Assembly: GCF_016767715.1 (NCBI RefSeq)
Contig: NZ_CP050145.1
Location: 2,294,001-2,358,000, forward strand
Reading direction: 5' to 3'
Source of the DNA: Mycobacteroides chelonae
GTDB lineage: Bacteria; Actinomycetota; Actinomycetes; Mycobacteriales; Mycobacteriaceae
Length of the DNA: 64,000 nt
Part shown: positions 55,235 through 64,000 of the stretch, piece after piece
How positions within the stretch are numbered: the first letter of the stretch is position 1
Layout of the letters: each line of letters begins with the position of its first letter
Made by a program: the position numbers and the translations under genes
The notes under the pieces: generated by a model
Seen by the model: only the letters and a program-made list of their open reading frames with translations
Told to the model about the DNA's origin: nothing
Databases searched by the model: none

Positions 55235-55687
55235 TCAGCCCGGATCGGCGAGCAGGAGTGCGCCGGTCGACCCGTCCTCGGCGAGGACGTCGGCAGGATT
55301 GAACAGCGTGCATTTGGTCATGGACAGGCATCCGCAGCCGATGCATCCGGTGAGCTTCTCCTGCATGTCCGCGATGGCGTTCTTGCGCTCTTCCAGATGC
55401 GAATGCCACTGGCGCGAGATTCGTTGCCAGTCACGAGTACTCGGCGCCCGGTCGTCGGGCAGGCTCGACAGCACCTCGGCGACTTCCGACAGGGGGATGC
55501 CGAACCCGGTTGCGACCCGGATCAGCGAGATTCGGCGCAACGCGTGACGCCGGAACACCCGTGCGTTGCCGGATGTGCGTTCGGCGGGAATCAGGCCGAT
55601 ATCGGCGTAGTAACGCACGGCGGATACCGCGATTCCGGAGCGCCTGGCCACCTCGCCTATCGGCAACAGCTCGGCCTTGTCCTTCAT
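55235..55687 (-). CDS. soxR: SoxR, redox-sensing MerR family activator
   Basis: 150 residues. MerR helix-turn-helix (LPIGEVARRSGIAVSAVRYYADIGLIP) and the [2Fe-2S] motif CIGCGCLSMTKC (Cx2CxCx5C) at about residue 120 identify SoxR, which activates on oxidation of its cluster by redox-active drugs. ATG 55687 has AAGGAG 5 bases upstream; a GTG one codon earlier is too close. Its stop abuts the uvrB stop, and it is divergent from an MFS pump gene with a SoxR box between. Confidence 0.93.
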   Translation of the reverse strand: MKDKAELLPIGEVARRSGIAVSAVRYYADIGLIPAERTSGNARVFRRHALRRISLIRVATGFGIPLSEVAEVLSSLPDDRAPSTRDWQRISRQWHSHLEERKNAIADMQEKLTGCIGCGCLSMTKCTLFNPADVLAEDGSTGALLLADPG

Positions 55688-55700
55688 CACCTCTCCTTGA

Positions 55701-55718
55701 TCTCAAGTGCACTTTAGC
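55701..55718. promoter_or_regulatory. SoxR box between soxR and the MFS gene
   Basis: TCTCAAGTGCACTTTAGC matches the SoxR operator consensus CCTCAAGTTAACTTGAGG at 13 of 18 positions, with both half-sites CTCAAGT and ACTTxAG intact. It occupies the 46-base divergent promoter region, so SoxR probably controls itself and the pump. Confidence 0.8.
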
Positions 55719-55733
55719 TCATAGCGTGTCGTC

Positions 55734-57182
55734 ATGACTCACGATCAGGCGACCGGCAGCTGGCGGGATCTGTTGTGCGGGCGGCAACTCGGCATCGTCA
55801 CGGTGCTGGCCGGTGGGGTGGCGCTGTACGCCACCAACGTGTATCTCACCACCAGTCTGTTGCCGAGCGCCGTCGCTGACATCGGTGGGGAACGTTTCTA
55901 CGCATGGGTGACAACGCTGTATTTGATCGCTTCGGTCAGTGCCGCGACGGTGGTGAGTTCGCTTCTTGGCCGGGCCGGCCCCCGGGGCGCGTACCTTCTG
56001 GCGTTCGGCGCGTTCGCGGTCGGCACCCTCGTGTGTGCGGTGGCACCGGCAATGCAGGTCATGCTCGCCGGGCGCGTGATCCAGGGGGCGGCCGGCGGAC
56101 TGCTTGCAGGGTTGGCCTATGCGGTCATCAATCTTTCTCTGCCGCAACGGTTATGGACGCGCGCCTCGGCGCTCACATCGGCAATGTGGGGTGTTGGGAC
56201 CTTCGTGGGCCCCGCGGCCGGCGGGCTGTTCGCGCAGTTCGGGCTGTGGCGGTGGGCATTCGTATCGTTGACGCTGGTCACCCTGGGCATCGCTGCGATG
56301 GTGCCCTCGGTGTTGCCCCGGACGGATAGTGCGAATGTCGCGGCTACCGGGCGTGGTGCTCCGCTGCGGTCGCTGCTCATCCTCACGGCGGCGGCCGCTT
56401 TGGTGGCCGTGGCCGGGCTCCAGTCCTCGATGCCCGCCATGGTGGGGTTGATCGCCGCAGCAGCTCCTCTGGTGATCCTGTTCGTCGTACTCGACCGTCG
56501 TGCCACCGCATGGGTACTGCCCAAAGCGGTCTTCGCCGGCAATCCACTCAAGTGGATCTATCTGACGATCGCGGTGCTGGCGGCGGCCTCCATGGTGGAG
56601 ACATTCATTCCGTTCTTTGGTCAGCGCCTCGGGCACCTGATCCCTGTCGCTGCGGGATTCCTGGGGGCCACCTTGGCATTCGGATGGACCGTTGGCGAAA
56701 TGATCAGCGCATCGGCCACGGCGCGGACCATCGCACGTGTGGTGACGATCGCTCCCGTCGTGGTTGCGGCGGGACTTGTCCTGGCCGGTGCGTTACAGCG
56801 CGACGGTGCCGGAGCCCTGGAGATCGCGTTATGGGCACTCGGTTTCGCGGTGACGGGAGCCGGTATCGGCATGGCGTGGCCGCACTTGGCGTCTGCGGCG
56901 ATGTCGATGTCTTCCGATTCGGGCGAAAGCGCAGCGGCCGCAGCCGCCATCAGCACCGTGCAGCTGATAGCCGGAGCCTTCGGCGCCGGGTTGGCGGGGG
57001 TGCTCGTCAATCTCGGCGGGTCGGACACGCACGGGGCCCACCTGCTGTACCTGGGGTTCGCCGCGATCGTGCTATCGGGTGTCGCGGTGTCCTCCAGAGT
57101 GTTTCGCGCCGCTGCCGGACCCGGGCGAGGAGTCGACATGACGAACACGGCGCGGGAGAGCGCGGTAAGAGCCCCCACGTAG
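55734..57182 (+). CDS. MFS drug efflux transporter (Rv1634-like)
   Basis: 482 residues with about 12-14 hydrophobic segments. N-terminal ALYATNVYLTTSLLPSAVADIGG and VIQGAAGGLLAGLAYAVINLSL resemble the DHA2/EmrB-type multidrug group. It occupies the place of Rv1634 between uvrB and the universal stress protein gene. SoxR and its box suggest induction by redox-cycling compounds such as phenazines or quinones, which would then be likely substrates; this is inference. Confidence 0.85.
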   Translation: MTHDQATGSWRDLLCGRQLGIVTVLAGGVALYATNVYLTTSLLPSAVADIGGERFYAWVTTLYLIASVSAATVVSSLLGRAGPRGAYLLAFGAFAVGTLVCAVAPAMQVMLAGRVIQGAAGGLLAGLAYAVINLSLPQRLWTRASALTSAMWGVGTFVGPAAGGLFAQFGLWRWAFVSLTLVTLGIAAMVPSVLPRTDSANVAATGRGAPLRSLLILTAAAALVAVAGLQSSMPAMVGLIAAAAPLVILFVVLDRRATAWVLPKAVFAGNPLKWIYLTIAVLAAASMVETFIPFFGQRLGHLIPVAAGFLGATLAFGWTVGEMISASATARTIARVVTIAPVVVAAGLVLAGALQRDGAGALEIALWALGFAVTGAGIGMAWPHLASAAMSMSSDSGESAAAAAAISTVQLIAGAFGAGLAGVLVNLGGSDTHGAHLLYLGFAAIVLSGVAVSSRVFRAAAGPGRGVDMTNTARESAVRAPT

Positions 57183-57195
57183 GTGTCCCGGGTGT

Positions 57196-58641
57196 ATGAA
57201 CGGAACCATGCATCGGATTTTCGCCCTCGTGGCCGCCGTGCTCGCACTCACTTCCTGCGGGACGACACAGAACCAGGGCTCGCCGGCAACGAGCGCTCCC
57301 TCCAGCACCGACGATCGTGCCGCGTTTCGAGACTTGTACCGGGAGTTGATCGAGACCAACACGACCGCATCGCAGGGGAGTTGCACCGAGGCCGCGCAGA
57401 AGATGGCCGATCGTCTCAAGTCCGCCGGATACGGCGACAAGGACCTGGTGCTGTTCAGTCCGCCGGATCATCCCAAGGACGGTGGATTGGTCGCCACACT
57501 GGCCGGAGCCGACGCGAATGCCAAGCCCATTCTGCTGCTGGCGCATATCGACGTTGTCGAAGCCAAACGCGAGGACTGGAAGCGTGATCCGTTCACCCTC
57601 GCCGAGGAGAACGGATACTTCTACGCCCGCGGTGCCGAGGACGACAAGGCCATGGCCGCGATCTTCGTGGACAGTCTCATTCGATACCGTGCCGAGAACT
57701 TCGTGCCCAAACGCCCCATCCGGATCGCCTTGACCTGTGGTGAAGAAGGTGGCGGGCAGGTCAACGGTGCTGAGTGGCTGCACCAAAACCGGCCGGAACT
57801 CGTCGACGCCGAATTCGTCGTCAACGAGGGCGCCGGCGGCGACCTCGACGAACAGAACAAACCCATCCTGCTGGAGATCCAGGCGGGTCAGAAGATCTAC
57901 CAGGACTTCACCCTTGAAGTCACCGACGAGGGCGGACACAGCAGCCAGCCCCGACCGTTCAATGCGATACAGGATCTCGGAGCCGGTCTGAACCGGCTGG
58001 CCACCGCGCCATTCCCGGTTCAGCTCAACGATGTGACCCGGGCATATTTCACGGCGCAGGCTCCGCTGCAGCCGGGTGAAGTGGGTCAGGCGATGTCGGC
58101 AATCGTCGCCAATCCGCACGATCAGGCGGCGGCGTCGGTGCTGTCCCGGAATCCGCTGTACAACGCGATGCTGCGCACCACCTGTGTCCCTACGAAAATT
58201 GAAGGGGGACACGCCAACAATGCGCTGCCGCAACGCGCCACCGCGAATGTGAACTGCCGCATATTGCCCGACGGGAGCGCCGCCGCGGTGCAAGAGAGCA
58301 TTGTCAAGGCGGTCAACGATCCCAAGGTCACCGTGAAGCCCGCCAAGGAGTTCCGCACCAACGTCGCCACCGTCCCACCGTTGACTCCGCAGATCATCGA
58401 CCCCATCAAGGCCGTGGCCGGATCCATGTGGCCCGGAGTGCCGCTGGTACCGACCATGTCGACCGGAGCAACCGATGCCATCTACTTCGGGAAGACCCCG
58501 GTGTATGGACTCAGCGGCATATTTGCCCAGCCGGGGGAGACCCACGCGCATGGCCTGGACGAACGAATCCAGGTGAAATCCCTGTACGACGGACGGGCAT
58601 TCCTCTACCAAGTCATCAAGCTCTACTCGAACGGTGCGTGA
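57196..58641 (+). CDS. M20/M28-type metallopeptidase lipoprotein
   Basis: 481 residues. A lipoprotein signal ends in ALTSC (Cys near 21; ATG 57208 is an alternative start four codons in). The M20 catalytic domain has metal ligands in LLLAHIDVVEAKREDW (HxD), ARGAEDDKAM (Asp), TCGEEGGG (catalytic Glu pair) and a late His in GETHAHGLDE. A dimerisation domain lies between. It hydrolyses peptides or N-acyl amino acids at the cell surface. It begins 13 bases after the MFS gene and may be co-transcribed with it. Confidence 0.88.
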   Translation: MNGTMHRIFALVAAVLALTSCGTTQNQGSPATSAPSSTDDRAAFRDLYRELIETNTTASQGSCTEAAQKMADRLKSAGYGDKDLVLFSPPDHPKDGGLVATLAGADANAKPILLLAHIDVVEAKREDWKRDPFTLAEENGYFYARGAEDDKAMAAIFVDSLIRYRAENFVPKRPIRIALTCGEEGGGQVNGAEWLHQNRPELVDAEFVVNEGAGGDLDEQNKPILLEIQAGQKIYQDFTLEVTDEGGHSSQPRPFNAIQDLGAGLNRLATAPFPVQLNDVTRAYFTAQAPLQPGEVGQAMSAIVANPHDQAAASVLSRNPLYNAMLRTTCVPTKIEGGHANNALPQRATANVNCRILPDGSAAAVQESIVKAVNDPKVTVKPAKEFRTNVATVPPLTPQIIDPIKAVAGSMWPGVPLVPTMSTGATDAIYFGKTPVYGLSGIFAQPGETHAHGLDERIQVKSLYDGRAFLYQVIKLYSNGA

Positions 58642-58846
58642 CTTTTACTCGAACGGCGGTGAACTCGCGGCGTAATGGCGCGTGACGGTCCTCATAGCGG
58701 TATTGAGGCGCAGGCCATACCTGCGCGCGCAGCCCGCAAGAGAAAATCATCCGCATAGCCCGACACAATCAGCCAAATGACGCATGGCCGGGGCCCTTCC
58801 CGGCTAATCTCGTCTGGCCTGGTCAAACGGAACTGGAGGACCTTTC
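58642..58846 (+). other. Intergenic region between the peptidase and stress-protein genes
   Basis: 205 bases without a gene. The hairpin GCGCAGG-CCATA-CCTGCGC at 58708-58726 may end the peptidase transcript. An 11-base direct repeat TACTCGAACGG occurs at 58624-58634 and 58646-58656, at the 3' end of the peptidase gene. GCCGGG and CCCGGC at 58787-58804 form a further hairpin near the ribosome binding site GGAGG of the next gene. Confidence 0.5.
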
Positions 58847-59287
58847 ATGAGTGCATACAGCACTGTCGTTGTCGGTACCGACGGATCGGATTCGTCGTAC
58901 CGGGCGGTCGACCGCGCTGGAGCCATCGCGGGCGCTGCCGGTGCCAAGCTCATCGTCGCGACCGCGTACTTCCCGGAGAACAACCCCCACTCGGCCGATG
59001 TCCTCAAGGAGGACGCGTACAAGGTCACCGGCAAGGCACCCGTCTACGACATCCTGCGCACCGCCCGCGAGCGCGCAGCAGCGGCGGGCGCGACGAGCGT
59101 CGAAGAGCGCTCTATCGAGGGAGCGCCAGTGGATGCGCTGCTGGATCTGGTGGTGGATTCCAAGGCTGATCTGCTGGTCGTCGGCAATGTCGGTCTGAAC
59201 ACCATTGCCGGACGCCTGCTGGGGTCGGTTCCTTCGGACGTCGCACGCCGCTCCAAGTGCGACGTGCTGATCGTTCACACCACCTAG
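58847..59287 (+). CDS. Universal stress protein, Rv1636/TB15.3-like
   Basis: 146 residues, single USP domain. The start VVVGTDGSDSSYRAVDRA and the nucleotide-binding tail VVGNVGLNTIAGRLLGSVPSDVARRS (Gx2Gx9GS) closely match M. tuberculosis Rv1636, which binds cAMP more tightly than ATP. GGAGG lies 7 bases before ATG 58847. Between the MFS gene and uvrA, as in M. tuberculosis. Convergent with the metallo-hydrolase gene. Confidence 0.93.
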   Translation: MSAYSTVVVGTDGSDSSYRAVDRAGAIAGAAGAKLIVATAYFPENNPHSADVLKEDAYKVTGKAPVYDILRTARERAAAAGATSVEERSIEGAPVDALLDLVVDSKADLLVVGNVGLNTIAGRLLGSVPSDVARRSKCDVLIVHTT

Positions 59288-59309
59288 ACCTAGAGATCTA
59301 GACCGACGA

Positions 59310-59345
59310 GCGCGAACGGGGCCGGCTCACCAGCCTCGTTCGCGC
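59310..59345. terminator. Hairpin between the convergent stress-protein and metallo-hydrolase genes
   Basis: GCGCGAACG at 59310-59318 and CGTTCGCGC at 59337-59345 are exact complements around an 18-base loop and straddle the metallo-hydrolase stop codon at 59327. There is no T-tract, so it is only a possible termination or pausing structure. Confidence 0.4.
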
Positions 59346-60004
59346 CATTCGCCGAGCGATCCGCGCTCGGCGCCCAACGTGGTGTCGTCACCATGTCCGG
59401 GGTACACAACCGTGGAGTCGGGGTAGGCGCCGAAGAGGCGCTCGCCGACATCGTCGAGCAGCTGGTCGAAGTCCTCGGGGCTGAAGGTCTTTCCGACACC
59501 ACCCGGGAACAGTGAATCCCCGGTGAAGAGGTGCGTCACGCCGTCGGCGGTGAACGCCACGGCCACCGAGCCCGGAGTGTGTCCGCGCAGGTGGATCACG
59601 TCGAAATGCAGGTCACCGATGTCGAAGCTGTCGCCCCCGGCCAGCAGCGTCGTGGGCGGTACCGGAAGCGGTCCGGCATCCAAATCATGCGCGGCACTGC
59701 GAGATTCGGTCTTCTGGACGATCGCCTCGAGCGCCTGCCAGTGATCGAAATGCTGATGCGTGGTGACAATCAGCTCGATATCCGGGGCGTTCTCGTCCAG
59801 CAGGGCGGCCAACCGCTCGGCATCGTTGGCCGCGTCGATCAGCAACGACTTGCCGGTGTTGGTGCACGTGACGATGTATGCGTTGTTATCCATCGGCCCC
59901 ACCGAGGCCTTGATGATGGTCGCGCCGCTCACGGTGCGACGAGCAACCCCAGTGCCCGGCTCGAGATGGCCGGAGTAGTCGTCGTCGATGGTGATGGAGG
60001 TCAT
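59327..60004 (-). CDS. Metallo-beta-lactamase fold hydrolase (Rv1637c-like, glyoxalase II type)
   Basis: 225 residues from ATG 60004; an ATG at 60061 extends a non-matching N terminus. The metal motif HxHxDH is THQHFDHW, with later ligands in LRGHTPGSVAV, TGDSLFPGGVGKT and VYPGHGDDTTLG. The pattern is that of glyoxalase II-like thioesterases. In M. tuberculosis Rv1637c holds the same position beside uvrA. Divergent from uvrA. Confidence 0.9.
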   Translation of the reverse strand: MTSITIDDDYSGHLEPGTGVARRTVSGATIIKASVGPMDNNAYIVTCTNTGKSLLIDAANDAERLAALLDENAPDIELIVTTHQHFDHWQALEAIVQKTESRSAAHDLDAGPLPVPPTTLLAGGDSFDIGDLHFDVIHLRGHTPGSVAVAFTADGVTHLFTGDSLFPGGVGKTFSPEDFDQLLDDVGERLFGAYPDSTVVYPGHGDDTTLGAERGSLGEWRERGW

Positions 60005-60157
60005 GGTTTCACCGTAGTGGCCCCCAGTGGCGGGGAGGTTGTCGGTGCCTCGTCCTAGCATGGAGTCGACGACTCAGTCGGCTCCGGTTCCAGATGGGGA
60101 TACGGCCGCTGAGCTATGCGAAAACACCTGCTCATGGGGCAGTGTGGAAGGAGACAG

Positions 60158-63112
60158 GTGGCCGACCGTCTGATCGTGCGGGGCGCGCGTGAGCACAACC
60201 TGCGCGGTATCGACCTTGACCTACCCCGAGACAGCCTCATCGTCTTCACGGGCCTCTCCGGATCCGGGAAGTCCAGTCTGGCCTTTGACACCATCTTTGC
60301 CGAGGGGCAGCGCAGGTACGTCGAATCGCTGTCCGCGTACGCCCGCCAATTCCTGGGGCAGATGGACAAGCCCGATGTTGATTTCATCGAGGGGTTGTCG
60401 CCTGCGGTATCGATCGACCAGAAATCCACCAACCGCAACCCCCGGTCCACGGTGGGCACCATCACCGAGGTCTACGACTACCTGCGTCTGTTGTATGCGC
60501 GGGCCGGGACCCCACACTGCCCGGTGTGCGGGGAGAAGATCGCCAAGCAAACCCCGCAGCAGATCGTGGATCAGGTGCTGGATATGGAGGATGGCCTGCG
60601 GTTCCAGGTGCTCGCTCCCGTGGTCCGCACGCGCAAGGGCGAGTTCGTCGACCTCTTCGAGCAGCTGAACTCGCAGGGTTACAGCCGCATTCGGGTTGAC
60701 GGCGTGGTGCATTCGCTCACCGACCCGCCCAAGCTCAAGAAGCAGGAGAAGCACGACATCGAGGTGGTCATCGACCGTCTCGCCGTCAAGGCCAGCTCCA
60801 AGCAGCGACTGACGGACTCGGTGGAGACTGCGCTGCGCCTCGCCGACGGCATCGTCGTGCTCGAGTTCGTCGACGCCGAGGAAGATTCGCCGCACCGTGA
60901 GCGCAGGTTCTCCGAGAAGCTCGCGTGCCCAAACGGTCACCCGCTGGCAGTGGATGATCTTGAACCGCGGTCGTTTTCGTTCAACTCGCCCTACGGCGCC
61001 TGCCCCGAGTGCACCGGTCTGGGAATCAAGAAGGAGGTCGACCCCGATCTGGTGGTCCCCGACCCGGATATGACACTTGCCGAGGGCGCCATCGCACCCT
61101 GGTCTATGGGCCAGAACGCCGACTACTTCGTCCGGCTCATGGCGGGGTTGGGCGATGCCCTCGGGTTCGATGTGGACACCCCCTGGAAGAAGCTTCCCGC
61201 CGCCGCGAAGAAGGCGATCCTGGACGGCTCGTCCGAACAGGTGCATGTCCGGTACAAGAACCGGTACGGCCGCACCCGGTCGTACTACGCCGAGTTCGAA
61301 GGCGTACTGGCCTTTCTGCAACGCCGCATGGAGCAGACCGAGTCCGAATGGGCCAAGGAGCGCTACGAAGGCTTCATGCGGGACATCCCGTGTCCCGTGT
61401 GCGACGGAACCCGGCTCAAGCCGGAGATCCTCTCCGTGACGTTGACCGCGGGGGAGCACGGCACCAAATCGATCGCGCAGGTCTGTGACCTGTCGATCGC
61501 CGAGTGCGCTCAGTTCCTCAACACACTGACCCTCGGGCACCGTGAGCAAGCCATCGCGGGACAGGTACTCAAGGAAGTCCAGTTCCGGCTCGGGTTCCTC
61601 CTGGACGTGGGCTTGCAGTATCTGTCGTTGTCGCGGGCGGCGGGCACGCTCTCCGGTGGTGAGGCTCAGCGCATCCGGCTGGCCACTCAGATCGGCTCCG
61701 GTCTGGTAGGTGTGCTCTATGTGCTGGACGAGCCGTCTATCGGTCTGCATCAGCGCGATAATCGCCGACTCATCGAGACACTTACGCGGCTAAGGGATCT
61801 CGGTAATACGCTGATCGTCGTCGAGCACGACGAGGACACCATCAAACACGCAGACTGGGTTGTCGACATCGGGCCTGCGGCGGGGGAGCACGGCGGCCAG
61901 GTGGTGCACAGCGGCACCTACGCCGAGCTGCTGAAAAACAAGCACTCCGTCACGGGCTCGTATCTTTCTGGGGCGGCGAGCATTCCGCTGCCACCTATGC
62001 GCCGGTCGATCGATGCCAAGCGTCAGGTCACCGTGGTCGGTGCGCGCGAGCACAACCTCAAGGACATCGACGTCTCCTTCCCGCTCGGGGTATTGACCTC
62101 GGTCACCGGAGTATCGGGCTCGGGAAAGTCGACACTGGTCAACGACATCCTCGCTACGGTGTTGGCCAACAAGCTCAACGGTGCACGGCAGGTTCCCGGC
62201 CGGCATACCCGCGTGACCGGCCTGGATCAGGTGGACAAGCTAGTGCGGGTGGATCAGTCGCCTATCGGGCGCACACCGCGCTCCAATCCGGCCACCTACA
62301 CCGGGGTGTTCGACAAGATCCGCACGTTGTTCGCGGCCACCACCGAGGCCAAGGTGCGCGGTTATCAACCCGGCCGTTTCTCGTTCAACGTCAAGGGCGG
62401 GCGCTGTGAGGCATGCACGGGCGACGGCACCATCAAGATCGAGATGAACTTCCTTCCGGACGTATACGTGCCGTGCGAGGTGTGTCATGGCGCGCGCTAC
62501 AACCGGGAGACGCTCGAGGTCCACTACAAGGGCAAGACCATCGCGCAGGTGCTGGACATGCCCATCGAGGAGGCCGCCGAGTTCTTCGAGCCCATCACCT
62601 CCATCCACCGGTATCTGAACACGCTGGTGGAGGTTGGTCTGGGCTACGTGCGTCTGGGGCAGCCGGCTCCGACACTGTCCGGAGGCGAGGCGCAGCGCGT
62701 CAAGCTGGCTGCCGAGCTGCAGAAGCGCTCAACGGGCAAGACCGTCTATATCCTCGACGAGCCCACCACAGGGCTGCATTTCGAGGACATCCGCAAGCTG
62801 CTCACTGTGATCAACGGCTTGGTCGACAAGGGCAACACCGTGATCGTGATCGAGCACAACCTCGATGTCATCAAGACATCGGACTGGATCATCGACATGG
62901 GCCCCGAAGGCGGATCGGGCGGCGGTTCCGTGGTGGCGCAGGGCGCTCCCGAAGTGGTGGCGCAGACCGCGGGCAGCCACACCGGTGAGTTCCTCGCGGA
63001 CATGTTGCCCAAGCCCCAACGCAACGGCAAGACCCCCGCGAAGGCTCCGGCGAAGAGTGCCGGAAAGCCGCCCGCCAAACCGCGGACCAGGAAGGTTGTC
63101 ACGCCGGTCTAG
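60158..63112 (+). CDS. uvrA: Excinuclease ABC subunit A
   Basis: 984 residues with two ABC ATPase modules. Walker [13 protein letters not shown] and [12 protein letters not shown], signatures [12 protein letters not shown] and [12 protein letters not shown], and zinc-binding cysteine groups [30 protein letters not shown] and CEVCHGA. The C-terminal tail is Lys/Pro/Ala-rich ([17 protein letters not shown]), as usual in mycobacteria. It finds lesions and loads UvrB. GTG 60158 has GGAAGGAG 4 bases upstream, which decides it over an ATG at 60116. Confidence 0.97.
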   Translation: MADRLIVRGAREHNLRGIDLDLPRDSLIVFTGLSGSGKSSLAFDTIFAEGQRRYVESLSAYARQFLGQMDKPDVDFIEGLSPAVSIDQKSTNRNPRSTVGTITEVYDYLRLLYARAGTPHCPVCGEKIAKQTPQQIVDQVLDMEDGLRFQVLAPVVRTRKGEFVDLFEQLNSQGYSRIRVDGVVHSLTDPPKLKKQEKHDIEVVIDRLAVKASSKQRLTDSVETALRLADGIVVLEFVDAEEDSPHRERRFSEKLACPNGHPLAVDDLEPRSFSFNSPYGACPECTGLGIKKEVDPDLVVPDPDMTLAEGAIAPWSMGQNADYFVRLMAGLGDALGFDVDTPWKKLPAAAKKAILDGSSEQVHVRYKNRYGRTRSYYAEFEGVLAFLQRRMEQTESEWAKERYEGFMRDIPCPVCDGTRLKPEILSVTLTAGEHGTKSIAQVCDLSIAECAQFLNTLTLGHREQAIAGQVLKEVQFRLGFLLDVGLQYLSLSRAAGTLSGGEAQRIRLATQIGSGLVGVLYVLDEPSIGLHQRDNRRLIETLTRLRDLGNTLIVVEHDEDTIKHADWVVDIGPAAGEHGGQVVHSGTYAELLKNKHSVTGSYLSGAASIPLPPMRRSIDAKRQVTVVGAREHNLKDIDVSFPLGVLTSVTGVSGSGKSTLVNDILATVLANKLNGARQVPGRHTRVTGLDQVDKLVRVDQSPIGRTPRSNPATYTGVFDKIRTLFAATTEAKVRGYQPGRFSFNVKGGRCEACTGDGTIKIEMNFLPDVYVPCEVCHGARYNRETLEVHYKGKTIAQVLDMPIEEAAEFFEPITSIHRYLNTLVEVGLGYVRLGQPAPTLSGGEAQRVKLAAELQKRSTGKTVYILDEPTTGLHFEDIRKLLTVINGLVDKGNTVIVIEHNLDVIKTSDWIIDMGPEGGSGGGSVVAQGAPEVVAQTAGSHTGEFLADMLPKPQRNGKTPAKAPAKSAGKPPAKPRTRKVVTPV

Positions 63113-63122
63113 GGTGGCATTC

Positions 63123-64000
63123 ATGACTGACGAGGTAGTTGGTGAACCGTTCGTTCGTATCCTCGCCAACCTCGCGGAATCGGCACCCGATGCACCGGCG
63201 ATCACCTGCGGTACCGAGGTGGTCACCAGGGCCGAACTGGAGCGGCGTGCCATCGCCTTGGCGCACGCCTATCAGCGGCTGGGTGTGCAGCAGGGTGACC
63301 TCGTCACCATAGGGTTGCCGAACTCGGTGGAGTTCTTCGCGGCTCAAATCGCAGTGTGGAAGCTCGGCGCCACCCCACAACCGGTGTCCTGGCGGCTGCC
63401 GCTGGCCGAACGTCGGGCAATCGTCGAGCTGGCCGACTCGGCGCTCGTGGTCGGAGTCGATCCGGCCGATCATCCGGATCGAGTCTGTGTCCCAGCAGGA
63501 TTCGAGCCCACGGCCGAAGACCGCGCCGCAGGCCCCTTACCTGAGGTGGTGTCGCCGGCCTGGAAGGCGCCCACGTCGGGAGGCAGCACCGGCCGGCCCA
63601 AGATCATCCTGGCCCCCAGCCCCGCCGCCATCACCGGCCCTGCCGCGGGAGAGATCATGGGCATGCAGTCGGGAGATGTTCAGCTCGTCGCCGGACCGCT
63701 GTATCACAATGCGCCGCTGATGTTTTCGTCGTACGGGCTGCTACTCGGGCATCATCTGATCGTGCAGCCGAAATTCGACGCCCTACAGGCTCTCGAACTG
63801 ATCGACAAGCACAAGGTCACCTGGTTGCAGGTGGTTCCCACCATGATGTCGCGAATATTGCGTGAGGTCCGCCAGCATCCCGGCCAATTCGACCTATCCA
63901 GCATCCGGGTGCTGTGGCACATGGCCGCCCCGTGTCCGGTGTGGCTGAAACAAGCGTGGATCGACCTGCTGGGCCCCGAGGTGATTTGGGAACTGTACGC
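63123..64000 (+). CDS. AMP-dependent acyl-CoA synthetase/ligase (partial, 3' end beyond window)
   Basis: 292 residues from ATG 63123 to the window end with no stop. ANL-family features visible so far are LGVQQGDLVTIGLPNSVEFF, the P-loop variant APTSGGSTGRPKII, GPLYHNAPLMFSS and WLQVVPTMMSRIL. The opening resembles bile-acid- or long-chain-CoA ligases of actinobacteria. It starts 10 bases after the uvrA stop. The C-terminal domain, and so the substrate class, cannot be judged. Confidence 0.82.
   Translation, partial: MTDEVVGEPFVRILANLAESAPDAPAITCGTEVVTRAELERRAIALAHAYQRLGVQQGDLVTIGLPNSVEFFAAQIAVWKLGATPQPVSWRLPLAERRAIVELADSALVVGVDPADHPDRVCVPAGFEPTAEDRAAGPLPEVVSPAWKAPTSGGSTGRPKIILAPSPAAITGPAAGEIMGMQSGDVQLVAGPLYHNAPLMFSSYGLLLGHHLIVQPKFDALQALELIDKHKVTWLQVVPTMMSRILREVRQHPGQFDLSSIRVLWHMAAPCPVWLKQAWIDLLGPEVIWELY

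Noticed and set aside
57007..58611. 534-residue minus-strand open frame opposite the M20 peptidase
   Set aside because: Shadow of a well-supported lipoprotein peptidase; no recognisable domain.
60221..61750. 509-residue open frame on the minus strand inside uvrA
   Set aside because: It is antisense to a certain gene, has a low-complexity Gly/Leu/Asp-rich composition typical of GC-rich shadow frames, and lacks a ribosome binding site.

Overview
The window is about 64 kb of GC-rich, densely coding actinobacterial DNA and is best explained as the chromosome of a rapidly growing mycobacterium, most likely the Mycobacteroides abscessus/chelonae group. The right third carries the conserved mycobacterial block rpsA - coaE(GrpB fusion) - DUF402 protein - uvrB - MFS pump - universal stress protein - metallo-hydrolase - uvrA, the same order as Rv1630-Rv1638 of M. 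tuberculosis. Between coaE and the DUF402 gene sits a tetR followed by two mmpS/mmpL pairs, an arrangement that I recall from M. abscessus (MAB_2299c onward). No rRNA, tRNA, CRISPR array or intact insertion sequence was seen. The species call is inference from gene content and remembered homologues, not from a search.

Layout. 1-3.2 kb: irtB (cut by the window edge) and irtA, a carboxymycobactin-iron importer behind an iron box. 3.2-7.9 kb: ectA-ectB-ectC-ectD plus an MHS-type transporter, an ectoine/hydroxyectoine operon with a CRP-like palindrome upstream. 7.9-10.3 kb: a FUSC-type exporter and a MerR regulator behind a second iron-box-like site. 10.3-14.0 kb: a Tat-exported DyP peroxidase, a PCu(A)C copper-chaperone lipoprotein and a GntR regulator, divergent from an MFS transporter. 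14.0-19.2 kb: a RecQ-like helicase with a degenerate phosphoribosyltransferase-like tail, an asparagine permease and a DUF222/HNH protein. 19.2-25.6 kb: a TetR-controlled set of flavin monooxygenase, alpha/beta hydrolase, acyl-CoA ligase and amidohydrolase. 25.6-29.6 kb: two ArsR/cation-efflux modules joined into one operon (CmtR-like plus CDF, KmtR plus Rv2025c-like CDF), then an APC permease and a YnfA protein. 29.7-38.8 kb: small enzymes and regulators, including divergent TetR/phytanoyl dioxygenase and MarR/FAD-monooxygenase pairs, an EthA/MymA-type Baeyer-Villiger monooxygenase and a PrsW protease. 38.8-64 kb: the rpsA-uvrA block with the MmpS/MmpL insertion and a SoxR/MFS pair, ending in a truncated AMP-dependent ligase.

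Much of the window consists of regulator/effector pairs whose operators can be seen: two iron boxes, a SoxR box, TetR palindromes, ArsR-type inverted repeats and a CRP-like site. The themes are metal homeostasis (iron uptake, copper chaperone, Co/Ni/Cd efflux), osmoprotection, drug or lipid export, and nucleotide excision repair. The most unusual sequence observation is that both mmpS genes appear to start at ATT codons with ideally spaced ribosome binding sites.
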